Part shown: in pieces, positions 45,267 to 55,215 of the stretch
How the letters are laid out: each line of letters begins with the position of its first letter
Position numbering within the stretch: position 1 is the stretch's first letter
From: Blepharisma stoltei
Lineage: Eukaryota > Ciliophora > Heterotrichea > Heterotrichida > Blepharismidae
Length of the DNA stretch: 64,000 nt
Assembly: GCA_914767885.1 (NCBI GenBank)
Contig: CAJZBQ010000011.1
Location: forward strand, 248,001-312,000
Reading direction: 5' to 3'
Notes under the pieces: generated by a model
Database searches by the model: none
What the model was told of the DNA's origin: nothing
Seen by the model: the letters and a program-made list of their open reading frames with translations, nothing else
Made by a program: the position numbers and the translations under genes

Positions 45267-46819
45267 TTTAGTTTTGAATATCCCCAGCAGAAATGCTAAC
45301 TCCCCTCTCCGTGAGTGAACAAAAATTTTTTTATGAAAAAAAAATTGATATATAAGTGATAATTAGTATAATGAAATCTCGAGCTAAATCTGTTTAATTT
45401 TAAACAAACTGCATTTTATAACATAAATTTTATAAATTAAATTAATATTCTTCCCAATTTTTGCAAATTAGGATTTTTTTAAAATTTCGAAAAAAAATTT
45501 ATATATAAATTTTTTAAAAAAAAAAAATAAGCCCCCTCCGTGAGTGAACAAAATTTTTTTTGTTCACTCACGGGGGGAGAGTAAGATTTTTCTTAACAAC
45601 TTCACGATTTTTTCTCTCATCAATGAGTTCTTCAATCGTGACATTCGAGTTTTCGAGACTGGACAGCTCTTGTTTCTTTACATTTATAAGACTTTTCAAT
45701 CTGTTTTTAATACTATTCTCAGTCCTGGTTTTGAGAATTTGCGAAATCTTGCTTCATTTGTTGCCATAGGCTTTGTACAACTCCAATAGCTGTAAGTCCT
45801 CTTCATTACTCCAAGGACCTTTATTTACATTAGGATCGAGATGATTATTCCACCTTTCTTTACACTGCTTTCCAGTCCTCACCTTCAGCCCTTTATGTAC
45901 TCTTAAGTTTATCTCTTTCGCTATAAAACCCCATTTTTTATTTTTCCTTACACTTTCGTTGATGATTTCATCCTCTGGTGCGGACCAGGCACCAGGCCGA
46001 AGTGTTCCTGTGGCTATAATTTCGCGTAATTTACTCAAGCAGTGGGCTGGGGAGCGATTGAGCTGGGTAGCTATGTGGTAGAGATCAGTTTCTTTCTTAT
46101 ACTTAATTAATATTCCCCCACGGGGTAGGTATTCCGGAGCCAATCGCCACCTCTTAACTCGTAGGGACATATTCACAGCACTCCCTAGCGTGAAACTGGG
46201 ATTTACGTCCCAGGCCACATGTTCTCCTTTTTTGCGAAGAGTCGGTCAGAAAATCCATTTTTTTAAATTTTTTTGGCAGGCAACTTACGTATTCAAGAGA
46301 GTCGCCTGGAGCAGCGTGGGCCGCACTGAAAAGTTGCCTGAATGGTCGTAAGAACTTTGCTGGGCTTCCCCTTTCCCACCGCAGCGCCTTCCTTTCCACG
46401 AGGTAAAATCCATCCCGGTGGTTGATTGGGCCAGGCTCTGCCCTTCAGAATTGCTTACCTGGCATTGTTGCCCATTTCCAGAATGGCAACCTTGCCTGCT
46501 ATAATTAAAATATGTGCTCGAAGCTGCATGGCCGGAGGCCATGCCGGGGCTAAAACGCCATATTTTGATTATGATCAGTTTCTTTCAAATCCTCTATAGC
46601 TTTATGTGAATTCTGAGAGAATTCATGGGAAAGCTGATAAAGAAGTTCTATGTGTCGTTTATCCCAAGTTCTTTGGTATTTCTTTTTATTCTCCTCCACC
46701 GGAGGAAATGGTGCTTGTGTCACTGGAACAACCAAACTTTGAAAAAAGGTTGGAAAGTATATGTAATTGCAAGGAACCGGGGATATTAAGCTTTCTTCAG
46801 GGTTATTTTCTCCTTCCAT
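45267..46819 (-). CDS. Myb/SANT transcription-factor-like protein, two insertions
   Basis: A 258-residue protein after removing a SINE-like element (490 bp) and a MITE (286 bp). Start MEGENNPEESLISP. Myb repeats: RTWDKRHIELLYQLSHEF..IATQLNRSPAHCLSKL, then GAWSAPEDEIINESV..GFIAKEI..RTGKQCKERWNNHL, then GPWSNEEDLQLLELYKAYGNKW (TGA)..ISQILKTRTENSIKNRL. So it is an R2R3-like DNA-binding protein with a degenerate first repeat. The SINE-like element cuts KETD|LYHIA and the MITE cuts KKNL|SISAGDIQN. Stop TAA 45267. Nuclear regulator by family; targets unknown. Confidence 0.9.
45299..45584 (+). mobile_element. Short-form CTCCC MITE in Myb gene
   Basis: A 286-bp forward copy, TAA at 45296-45298 and 45582-45584. 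It lacks the ~75-bp outer left block, so only one motif copy stands at the left end. This shows that the duplicated left end is not obligatory. Confidence 0.9.
46097..46572 (-). mobile_element. SINE-like insertion in Myb exon, duplication without TA
   Basis: 476 bp between GATCAGTTTCTTTC at 46083-46096 and 46573-46586 (exact, 14 bp). Minus-strand head ATAATCAAAATATGGCG, then hairpin GCATGGCCTCCGGCCATGC. Removal gives EDLKETDLYHIATQL. The duplication contains no TA dinucleotide. Confidence 0.93.
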
Positions 46820-47199
46820 TCTAAGATTTAAAGTTCTTTTTATAACCAAACTTAAAATGGGAGATATGCATATTCAAGTAAATTAAAGGTAAGGAGATCA
46901 TTGAATTGCATTTAAAAATGTTCCATAGATAAAAATTTTTAATAATAAGTGAAGATTATAAGTTTACTGGCATGCTGTATCTAATTTGAAATTGGAGAGT
47001 AAAATAAATGTCCTCCATTGTTTTGAGAAAAAGGCTCGCGAAACTATTTATGAAGCTAAATAATAAATAATCGTAGTCCTACCTATAAGTAAAACTTATA
47101 TTTCGATAAAGATATTTTAAGTTATAAACATTAAAAAAACAGCAGCTTAATTAATCACAGAATATTTAAGAGAGGAAATTTAGCTATCGATTTCACTAA
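46820..47199. other. Spacer upstream of Myb gene
   Basis: About 380 bp, AT-rich, probably containing the Myb-gene promoter. No motif recognised. Confidence 0.5.
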
Positions 47200-47580
47200 C
47201 TCCCCCCCCCCTCCGTGAGTGAACAAAAAAATTTTGTTCACTCACGGAGGGGGGTTAATTTTTTTTTTGTTAAAATTTATATATAAATTTTTATAAAAAA
47301 TATTTTTTTTCGAAATTTAAAAAAATCTAATTTGCAAAAATTGGAAAGCAAATATTAATTTAATTTGTAAAATTTATGTTTTAAAAAGCAATTCGTTTAA
47401 AATTAAACAGAATTAGCTCTAGATTTCATTATGCTAATTATCATTTATATATCAATTTTTTTTTCCATAAAAATTTTTTGTATTAAAAAAATTTTTGTTC
47501 ACTCACTGAGGGTGGGTTTTTGGGCAAAAAATAGCGATTTTTCTAATGGTTTTGTTCACTCACGGAGGGGTGGGGAGTAA
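47200..47580 (-). mobile_element. CTCCC MITE, intergenic
   Basis: A 381-bp full-length reverse copy, TAA at 47197-47199 and 47578-47580, GTGAGTGAAC type. Confidence 0.92.
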
Positions 47581-47808
47581 AGGAGATTAAAATTAATATT
47601 AATATTATCTAAAATAGAACTAATTATTTAATATAAAAAGATAAGATAAGGGATGATATCATTTTTAATACAATAAATTAAATTTCTTTGTTCAAGAAAT
47701 TTAATTCAGCTGAGAGAATATTTTTAAATGCAAAAAAAATATGAATCCTGAACCCAGAAGATAAGATATTATCGTTTTACAAGTAAATATGGTAAAATCT
47801 TAATCATT

Positions 47809-48192
47809 AAATTAATTACTCAGATATTTAAAGTGTCTTCCCTTTTCAGCAGGATGATTTAGGCATGCATAAGCCATTCCTTTTAACTCCAAACTGGTGA
47901 AGTCAGCGGCCATCTTGTCTAGCAAGGATTACAGGAGACGCTTCTGTAAGGCCAGAAGGTCCGCACTGGTCGCGTTGACCTCGCCCATACTTGACTTCTG
48001 CGCGTGTTCCACCTAAAGGTTACTCTCCTCGGGTGAGTCAAGCAGAAAAACCATATATCTCTTAATATCCTGGCCAAACAAATGCCCTAGCAGTATTCCA
48101 TATTGGTGTTGCGGATAAAAGTCCACGTGGAAAACTGAGCCCCATAATAATATCTTGGAGAGAACTAATTCTGCACTGAGCCATTTTATTAT
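47809..48192 (-). mobile_element. SINE-like insertion with a 21-bp duplication
   Basis: 384 bp between exact 21-bp direct repeats (47788-47808 and 48193-48213; begin TATGGTAAAATC, end TTAATCATT). Minus-strand head ATAATAAAATGGCTCAG. It shares CTGCGCGTGTTCCACC and TCCTCGGGTG with the 61.5-kb copy in the opposite orientation. Confidence 0.9.
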
Positions 48193-48274
48193 TATGGTAA
48201 AATCTTAATCATTTTGGGATTTTATATTTCTATTTTATAATTAAATTGATAAAGTAAATTTTTAACCCAATTAT

Positions 48275-48856
48275 CTAACCAAAAAATGCTTCAGAAGCTT
48301 TTTGGTAAGACGGATCAGGTAAATCTGATTTTACGTTTGCTTTAGAAACGCTTGGGGTTATATTTGAAAATGGCTTCGATTTTTTCAATGCATTTGATAT
48401 CATTTCTGAGTGGTCTTTGCCTTTGAAAATATTAGGTCTTTGGATTTTATAGTCTACAAAGTTTTCTCGTATATAACTTGATTGAGAATTTATGCTGGCA
48501 TCGCTATAATTCACTCCAATGATGGGGTCAACCGCTCTTAGCCTTGGCTTGTTCTTATAAAATCTCGGGGAGTTTATCGGAAAATTATATTTTCCAGGAC
48601 TAAGTGACTGAGAATTATTAATTCGAAGCAGCCCACTTCTAGCAAGAGGGCTTCTAGGGTAATTTGCTGGAATTCCTTGTTCAGGAATTGGCTCTTTTGT
48701 TGATCTTGGCATAAACTTTTCCATATATGATGAGCTTCTTTTGCTTATTGATGGTGGAATTTCAATCGAAGCATTTGGAGATGAGTAGAAAGGAGAGTGG
48801 GTTATTGGATTGTAGTCATGAATTTTGGGACTGGACTTTGTGTATACTGCGTTCAT
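48275..48856 (-). CDS. Hypothetical protein, 193 aa, Ser/Pro-rich
   Basis: Open from ATG to TAA, beginning MNAVYTKSSPKIHDYNP. Rich in S, P, N and K with repeated SPxxxP-like spacing (ITHSPFYSSPN, NYPRSPLARSG, SLSPGKYNFPINSPRF). Probably disordered and a possible phosphorylation target. No family recognised. Confidence 0.6.
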   Translation of the reverse strand: MNAVYTKSSPKIHDYNPITHSPFYSSPNASIEIPPSISKRSSSYMEKFMPRSTKEPIPEQGIPANYPRSPLARSGLLRINNSQSLSPGKYNFPINSPRFYKNKPRLRAVDPIIGVNYSDASINSQSSYIRENFVDYKIQRPNIFKGKDHSEMISNALKKSKPFSNITPSVSKANVKSDLPDPSYQKASEAFFG

Positions 48857-49121
48857 GTATAATATTTATTAAGCTTTAATGATTAAAAGCAGGAAATTAG
48901 AGCTCAATGTAGCGTTTTCATTACACTTTATAAAAGACATTGAAGTACATCGTAAGTGCGATTTTTTTATATACTTTGATAAAACATATCAAGAATAAAT
49001 ATTTAGAATTAGGAATGAAGACTAAACGATACTTATAATTAAATATCTATTTGTTTGTAGGTAATCTAATCTTATAAGCTACCTTAATGCAAATATATTT
49101 TAGGAAAGTTACTATTAAGTA

Positions 49122-50042
49122 ATGGCTGAGTTAAAGAAACCTGGATCAAAATCAAGCCTATCAAGAGCAATTGAATCAGTTTACTCCCATAAAGGCTTGA
49201 CCAACGTAAATAGTGCTTTTATTGAATCCAAGATCAATGAAATGCATAAAATAAAAAAATTTATCCGAAAAGAGTTTTTCTCTGATGCATTACAAGTAGG
49301 CAGCTACTTTTCCAAGCCAGAAAAATCAAAAAAGCCAAAGAAAAAAGATCATTTTATTCCTATAACTTCATTTGCTTCAACAGGCGTTGGCGCTTATCAT
49401 TTATACTCGGCACGAGCTTTGCCTTCTCAATTTTTAAAAACTCCTGTAAGAGTTATAAATAAGCTCACCAAAAAAATTTATGAAGAGCCCAAAATAGTGC
49501 CTTTTCCATTAAATTTGCCAATTAAAGGTAAGCAAAAGCACCATGCAAATCCGTTTTCATTAACTAAAAACCAAGATGCTTGCCCAATTTTAACAGTAGA
49601 AAACTATAATGCCGGAAGAGTCTGCACAACAGAGCCAAGCCCAAGGCCAAAAATAAGCTTTGGAGAAACTATGAGTTCAGAAAATATTCTCTTTGATAAT
49701 TTCCAGTATTTTTCCTATCCCTTTTTAGCCTAATCCTATTAATAATCCTTTTATCTTATTTAGCATAATAATTTTGCTGCGACATTCCACTCATCAATTA
49801 AGCCACAAACTAGTTCTGGCATCAGGTCACCAGAGTCCATATGTATGGAAATCTCAGAATCCTGCAATGATTTACTACAGCTTAACAAGCAAAGCAAGAA
49901 AATGATTGCAAGAAAAACAAGAATGCTAAAGCGAGGCATGAATCGATGTAAAAGCTACACAAAAATGATTACTCAGAGCAACAAAAGAGCAAGCTACTAC
50001 CTTTTGCATCAGCAATACACAAGCTCTGAAAGGCCAAATTAA
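49122..50042 (+). CDS. Hypothetical basic protein, 282 aa, with short IES
   Basis: Starts MAELKKPGSKSSLSRAIESV. Lysine-rich, low-complexity middle (EKSKKPKKKDHFIPI). The C-terminus MIARKTRMLKRGMNRCKSYT is strongly basic and helical. Removing a 72-bp segment (49699-49770) joins ENILFDNFAATFHSSIKPQT and gives a length divisible by three; otherwise the frame stops at 49733. No family recognised; may be a ciliate-specific cytoskeletal protein. It ends 28 bp from the convergent TLDc gene. Confidence 0.65.
49699..49770. mobile_element. Short IES, 72 bp
   Basis: TAATTT is repeated at 49697-49702 and 49769-49774. AT-rich interior with stops in the host frame. Same length as the IES in the nucleotidyltransferase gene. 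Confidence 0.75.
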
Positions 50043-50069
50043 TACCAAAATAATTAATTATGTGAATAT

Positions 50070-50788
50070 TTAGGCAACTTTGTAGATCTCAATATTGAAT
50101 ATAGAGAACTCACTGTTTTTAAATAATTGCTTGGAATTAAATGCTGTAGATTCGTTAGATATACCTGTAATCATACCTGGGCATATTTGGAAAATAATGT
50201 TTCTATATAAAAATTACCCTTCTTGTGATAAAACTGAAAAACCGATTTTCATGTTGGCTCTGATTCTAATCGCTTCGTCTTCTTTATGACTATACGCGAC
50301 TTTTTCAGGTCTTATACTGAACAGTTTGCATTCGGAGCTACACATTTCCATATCATTTTCTATAGTCCTATCTAAAAATATCCCTATCGCATAGTTTTTT
50401 TTGGTTTCGACTAAAATTATTATTGGGGAATCGCTATTAATAATGCTACTCATAAACTTTGCCGAATCCAATCCATTTGAAGTTATAGAGTACATTAAGC
50501 TCATTCTGTGCTTTAAAAATAATTTTGGAATCAGCGTGCAAAGATTATGGATCTATATAGAAATTACGTCTTCTTGAGTTTTCATTATTGCAGAAGCTCC
50601 ATCGAAGTAAGGGACATAATTAAAAACATCGCTGTCCGTCGCGACAGATGAAGTTTCAGTGGCATCAGGCTTGCCAAAATTGATTTTAAAGGCTTTCTAT
50701 ATGTATACAGTTTATATTGATTTTAATAGAAAAATAATAATTGATACTATAGAAAATTGAATAAAATGTCAAGCCGAATACAACTCAT
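50070..50788 (-). CDS. TLDc-domain protein, two 15-nt introns
   Basis: TLDc domain seen in order: MKTQEDIHNLCTLIPKLFLK, HRMSLMYSITSNGLDSAKF, PIIILVETKKNYAIGIFLD, ECKLFSIRPEK, IRANMKIGFSVLSQEGNII, GMITGISNESTAF, and LFKNSEFSIFNIEIYKVA. Both introns (50553-50567 and 50203-50217) are needed. The 5' end is unclear. A possible ATG at 50788 (MSCIRLDILFNF) overlaps the stop of the upstream TBC gene, and the frame between it and NFGKPDATETSSVATDS holds stops that may be another short IES, with TCAATTTT repeated. It may therefore be the C-terminal half of one TBC-TLDc gene like TBC1D24. Confidence 0.75.
50203..50217 (-). other. 15-nt intron (TLDc, 3')
   Basis: Minus-strand GTAATTTTTATATAG. Removing it turns VLSQEG-stop into VLSQEGNIIFQICPGMITG and on to the TLDc C-terminal strand. 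Confidence 0.85.
50553..50567 (-). other. 15-nt intron (TLDc, 5')
   Basis: Minus-strand GTAATTTCTATATAG, containing an in-frame TAG. Removal gives KTQEDIHNLCTLIPKLF. Confidence 0.85.
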
Positions 50789-52663
50789 TAGTCATAAATT
50801 ACTTTGAGGATTTTAAAAATTGCGATTTGAGTTCTGGCATAAGATTTCCAATCCGGAATTGTTTTATTTCCATCCCTAAGCTCTTCACATCTTTTTAGTG
50901 CCAAATATACGATTGCAGTTGTGAACTTCATGACTGACCCAATTCCATCAGCTAGAAAATTCATCAAAATCAATGGATAAAAGGAAGGCGATATATACCC
51001 AATTAGCATGTTAAACGCAATATCTTTAATAACTTCTTCGATTTTCTTATCAGCGATTTCAACGTCTTTTAGCATTTCTTTGACTTTTCTCAAAATATTC
51101 TTAACGATCCTTTTATGCTTTATAACTGTTAACGGGAAATGAAATGTGAATTTTGGACAATTTTCTCTGTATCGTGACTCTGCAATTAATCTTAGTCTTA
51201 GTTAAATTTATAGAGTAGCTCCCGGCCAGGACCGAAGGTCCTTTTCTTCCGTCTTTTGGACGCCTCGCTTGCTTTCCTTGCCCTGCTCCCAGTGTGCACC
51301 TAAGTGCCACAGGCTACCACTCAGCTCCTTCCGGTCATGGGGCTTGGTCATGCTATCCCGGAAGTAGGCGAACTGAGTCACCGTGCTTTCACGTCGCCAG
51401 ACTAGGGTTAGAGCTAAGGATTAACTCCTTAGCTCTTGTCGGCTCCTGCCATGCCCTCCAAATTGGCACTAGCGGTCCCTAGAGGGAAAAACCCTTTTTG
51501 CCCCGTGTCCTATCGGGACGACCCTAGAATCGTCGTTGCTGGACTGGGAGGGAAACCTAGCCGGACACAAACTACCAGTACCCATTCCAGACTTTTCCCT
51601 GAGCGGATTGGCTTCAGGCCGCAGCAAGGTCCCCAATCTCGCCTCAGTTCCGGGAGAGGACGGGTCGGTGTCGTCGCCATTTTATTTGTGTGACTCTGCA
51701 ATTAAAACTTGGATAATTTGATAAGTTTCGTGCTCCTTCATAAACCAGAGCAAAGCCTGAACAACCCTAGGCAATATTAAGCAGGCTTCTATATCAGTCG
51801 ATTTTTTATGAATTACATATAAAATCGTTTTACAAACGGTAGCCCCTTGAAATGTTAAGAAACAATTCATCAAATCTTTTCTCCCAAACAAAGGCTCAGC
51901 ACTTGGAGGAAGCTCAGAGAAGTTTAATTCGGGATCCAAGTTGTTTGTGTAGTCATAATATTCTGTTTTAGCAATCTCGTTGTCAAATGTAATTAATTTG
52001 CTTACTCCCCCCCTCCGTGAGTGAACAAAACCATTAGAAAAATCGCTATTTTTTGCCCAAAAACCCACCCTCCGTGAGCGAAAAAAAAATTAAGGGAAAA
52101 AAATTTTGATATATAAGTGATAACTATTATAATGAAATCTAGAGCTAATTCTGTTAGATTTTTAAACGAATTGCTTTTTAAAACATAAATTTTATAAATT
52201 AAATTAATTTTTGCTTTCCAATTTTTGCGAATTAAGGTTTTTTTAAATTTCGAAAAAAAATATTTTCTATATTTTATATATAAATTTTTTTTAAAAAAAA
52301 AAATTAACCCCCTCCGTGAGTGAACAAAATTTTTTTGTTCACTCACGGAGGGGGGGAAGTTATAACATTTCGAATTAAATAGTTTGGCACTCCTTTTCTG
52401 ATATCTAGGCAGAGCTGCATGTACGCGGAGTTGTTAAATTGAGGGGTGGTTGATGATCCTTCTAAGAAATTCTGATTAAGATTAATATCTTTCCATCCTT
52501 GGTACAGGGCTTTCTGAAAGAAGGTATAATTTTCATATTCGATGTTACGATGATAGCTAGCCCAATCAAAGTAATCATTCCCAATAAACCATTCTTCAGT
52601 CACAATTGCGGCTAAGTTTTCCTGAATGTCACTGTATTGATTTTTTGTACAGCAGTTTCCCAT
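50788..52663 (-). CDS. TBC (Rab-GAP)-like protein, acylated N-terminus, two insertions
   Basis: A 333-residue protein after removing a SINE-like element (516 bp) and a MITE (358 bp). It begins MGNCCTKNQYSD, a myristoyl/palmitoyl signal. LDIRKGVPNYLIRNVI matches the TBC entry motif (R.G.P..LR..vw). It continues PSAEPLFGRKDLMNCF, EACLILPRVVQALLWFMKEH, ENCPKFTFHFP and PSFYPLILMNFLADG. The canonical arginine- and glutamine-finger motifs are not clear, so GAP activity is doubtful, as in TBC1D24/Skywalker. Its stop overlaps the ATG of a TLDc gene on the same strand (TAATG), again matching the TBC-TLDc arrangement. Confidence 0.78.
51190..51689 (-). mobile_element. SINE-like insertion in TBC gene
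   Basis: 500 bp between exact copies of GTGACTCTGCAATTAA (51174-51189 and 51690-51705, 16 bp). Minus-strand head AATAAAATGGCGACGACACC and tandem tail ACTAAGACTAAGA. Markedly GC-rich. Removal gives VLIAESRYRENCPKF in frame. Confidence 0.93.
52005..52362 (+). mobile_element. CTCCC MITE in TBC gene
   Basis: A 358-bp forward copy, TTA at 52002-52004 and 52360-52362. The inner left motif has lost some bases. Excision restores RNVISKLITFDNE. Confidence 0.92.
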
Positions 52664-53052
52664 ATATTTTAATGACCGTTATTTTGAACTAACATTATCA
52701 GATCCTTAAATAAATAATTATAGAAATTTTATCCAAAAAAATTTGGCTTCATGTAATTTTTGATAGCGCGACGTCTCTAGGGGAAAATTGTTAGAATAAT
52801 TATTATGAGACATTTGATCGAAAAAGCCGTTAAATTTCGGCTATGTGTACTCTATTGAAAATTTTCGATCAAATTTTCTTCGATGAAAATACACAATCAT
52901 TAGACCTTCACCCAAAAAATTTAAATTTTTTTTATATTGGTTGAAATTCTTGAGCTTTTAAGTTCATTTTTATTTACTATGTCATTATCTCAAGCATTTT
53001 TATCCTGATCTATTTCAAGATTCATATAATATATATAAATAGACATATTCAT
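52664..53052. other. Divergent intergenic region with an inverted repeat
   Basis: Between the divergent TBC and FHA/RING genes. 52808-52875 holds TTTGATCGAAAA and its complement TTTTCGATCAAA about 50 bp apart, with a smaller hairpin AGCCG..CGGCT inside. It may be a short eroded MITE or a shared regulatory palindrome. Confidence 0.5.
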
Positions 53053-54721
53053 ATGAACTCGACCGGAATGTATTGTTTATGCAGTGTCATCATGAAGTCT
53101 TTGACGTGGTCAAGAGATTCTCATGGCCTCTTTGACTATGAGTCAAGAAATATCCTCAAAAGAAACCTAAAAGCATACGGGCCATGCGAAGTTTTAAGAA
53201 AAGGAAACGAAGTGACTCTTTGCACTTCCCAGAGCGGCATTTCACAGTTTACAGCTGAATCTCTCCCACTTGCTTCACTACTTCAGACAGAGACAGGCTT
53301 GTTTTATGTGAAACCAGCAGAAAATGAGCAGCTTTGACTAGTGGTGAGATCATATAAACAACCCGGCTTAGAAAATGGTTTTCAGCTCTCAGAAGGTGAC
53401 GTTGTGAAATTTGGACGTGTAAGATTTCGAATAAGATCCCTTAAAACCAATCCTTCAATAGACACTGACTCTTTCGATGAAGAAGCCTTAATAATAGACT
53501 CAAGCCTAGAAAGCGAAAACAAAATTTGCCGAATTTGCCTTTCAGATGGCAGTGAGCCTGACAACCCTATGATTTCTCCTTGCAAATGCTCAGGATCAGT
53601 CAAGCATATACACCTCTTGTGCCTTGTCAGATGGATTACTTCAAGACTGGCAATAAAAGCTGATGACAACTTGCACTCTTATTATTGGAAATCGGTGGAC
53701 TGTGAAATATGCAAGCATGCCTTTCCAATGACTATTAATCACCAAGGGAGGATGAATGAGCTTTTTCCAATTGAAAAACCTTCAGAACCTTATGTGATTT
53801 TAGAAGAAATCAGTAAGGAAAGGAGCAGCAAGTCTATTCATGTGATACATTTAAAAAATAAAGACTCAGTTAGGCTTGGAAGAGGGCATGAGAGCGAGGT
53901 TAGAGTTTCGGATATTTCAGTATCTAGATGCCATGCTGTTATTTCCTATAGAAATGGGAACTTTTATTTAGAAGACAATAAGTCCAAATTTGGAACACTT
54001 GTGGAAGTCTCAGAAGGGTATGCTTTGGAGCAAAATTCGCAAATCGCTATGCAGGTTGGGATACATTAAAATGGTGTGGTGAATCAATACCCTCTTAACT
54101 CTTGTAGCCGATATCCCACAGTGTGCAGGGACCTTGAGGGAGGGAGGGAGGATAATGCTCAGAATGTGCATACGCGATTTTAATTGATTTGGTGAAGCGC
54201 AATGTCGGGCTGACGACCGCAAGCTTTATTCCAATGCTAGTTTTTGCCTCAGTGAGAAATGGGTCCGGAAGTTGAAATGGGTCTCCCAGAAGTGCCAATG
54301 GCGTTCATATTGTGGGACTATTCCCCAGTGTGAAGCCAGAAGCCACGCCCTGGGCTACAGATTTCCATTTTGGCAGAGAGTCAACCAGAAAATTCAACCC
54401 TTTATATTTCAATGGTGGGCAACTATACTAACGTGCGGCACGGTGATGCAACTCACTCAAATAACGGGTAGCGAGTGCAACCCTCGTCCTAAATAAGCAA
54501 CTTTTGTAAGGTCATGCATGAACTGGCTAGAAAGCGAAAGAAGTGCTAAGAGCAGAGGTAGTACTTCGGGAATTACAGTGAGCTTCTCTACTATGCAGGT
54601 TGGGAGGACTGTTATTTCATTTTCAATTAAAGGTGAAGGTCAAAGTCATGTAAACGAGTTGGAGTCTTTGAACATGTCGCTGGATGAAACTGTTGCGGAT
54701 CCAGATTTTGAAGAAGATTAA
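53053..54721 (+). CDS. FHA-RING-variant (MARCH-like) protein, SINE-like insertion
   Basis: 374 residues once 544 bp are removed. It has a C4HC3 RING-variant finger, CRICLSDGSEPDNPMISPCK then CSGSVKHIHLLCLVRWI and VDCEICKHAFP (residues ~160-235), typical of ubiquitin ligases. An FHA domain follows (VRLGRGHESEVRVSDISVSR, CHAVISYRNGNFYLED, NKSKFGTLV). The N-terminal third may be a second, weaker FHA-like domain (FQLSEGDVVKFGRVRFRI). The insertion at 54062-54590 cuts the FHA end, QVG|RTVISFSIKGEG. An acidic tail ends ADPDFEED. One Trp is TGA (53338-53340). An FHA plus RINGv pairing suggests a phosphorylation-guided E3, by inference. Confidence 0.85.
54062..54590 (+). mobile_element. SINE-like insertion in FHA domain
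   Basis: 529 bp between exact CTATGCAGGTTGGGA copies (54047-54061, 54591-54605). Head TACATTAAAATGGTGTGG. Same subfamily as the insertions in PP2A-A and ligase IV (CCCTCTTAACTCTTGTAGC). Removal corrects a +1 frame change. Confidence 0.93.
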
Positions 54722-55215
54722 TTAAGTTTGTTTTCTTTGGTGAATAAATCAGGCTTCAGCTGATTTTTTTAAATAAGAAATTATTTATGCAATATAATCA
54801 AGAAAATATTTAAGCACAAGTATGTGCTTTGCATATAATAGTTTTTATTACCTCAGTTCAATTCAAAAAATACATTTGGATTCACCTATATTGTCTCAAT
54901 TATATACTAAGCATGCCTTAAAAATTTTGAATAATTAATCTACACTGATAAAGACAAAAAAACAGAATAATGATATTTTTATTAGCCTTTTGCCAATAAT
55001 TACTAACACTCAATTCTTATTTTTCTTTTCGACATTCCTATAATATTTACAACTATAAAAACTTTTATCTAAAAAATCCAAAATATATTAACAAATACCT
55101 ATTTCTCATTTTCATCAATCTTAAAATTCAATTTATTATCAAATGATACTGCACCATTAAAAGCGCGAATTTCATACACATTATCTACTAATTTGAAAAC
55201 TTCTTAAAACAAAAA
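54722..55215. other. Intergenic spacer
   Basis: About 490 bp, very AT-rich, upstream of the large GTPase gene. No insertion ends or RNA genes seen. Confidence 0.55.
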
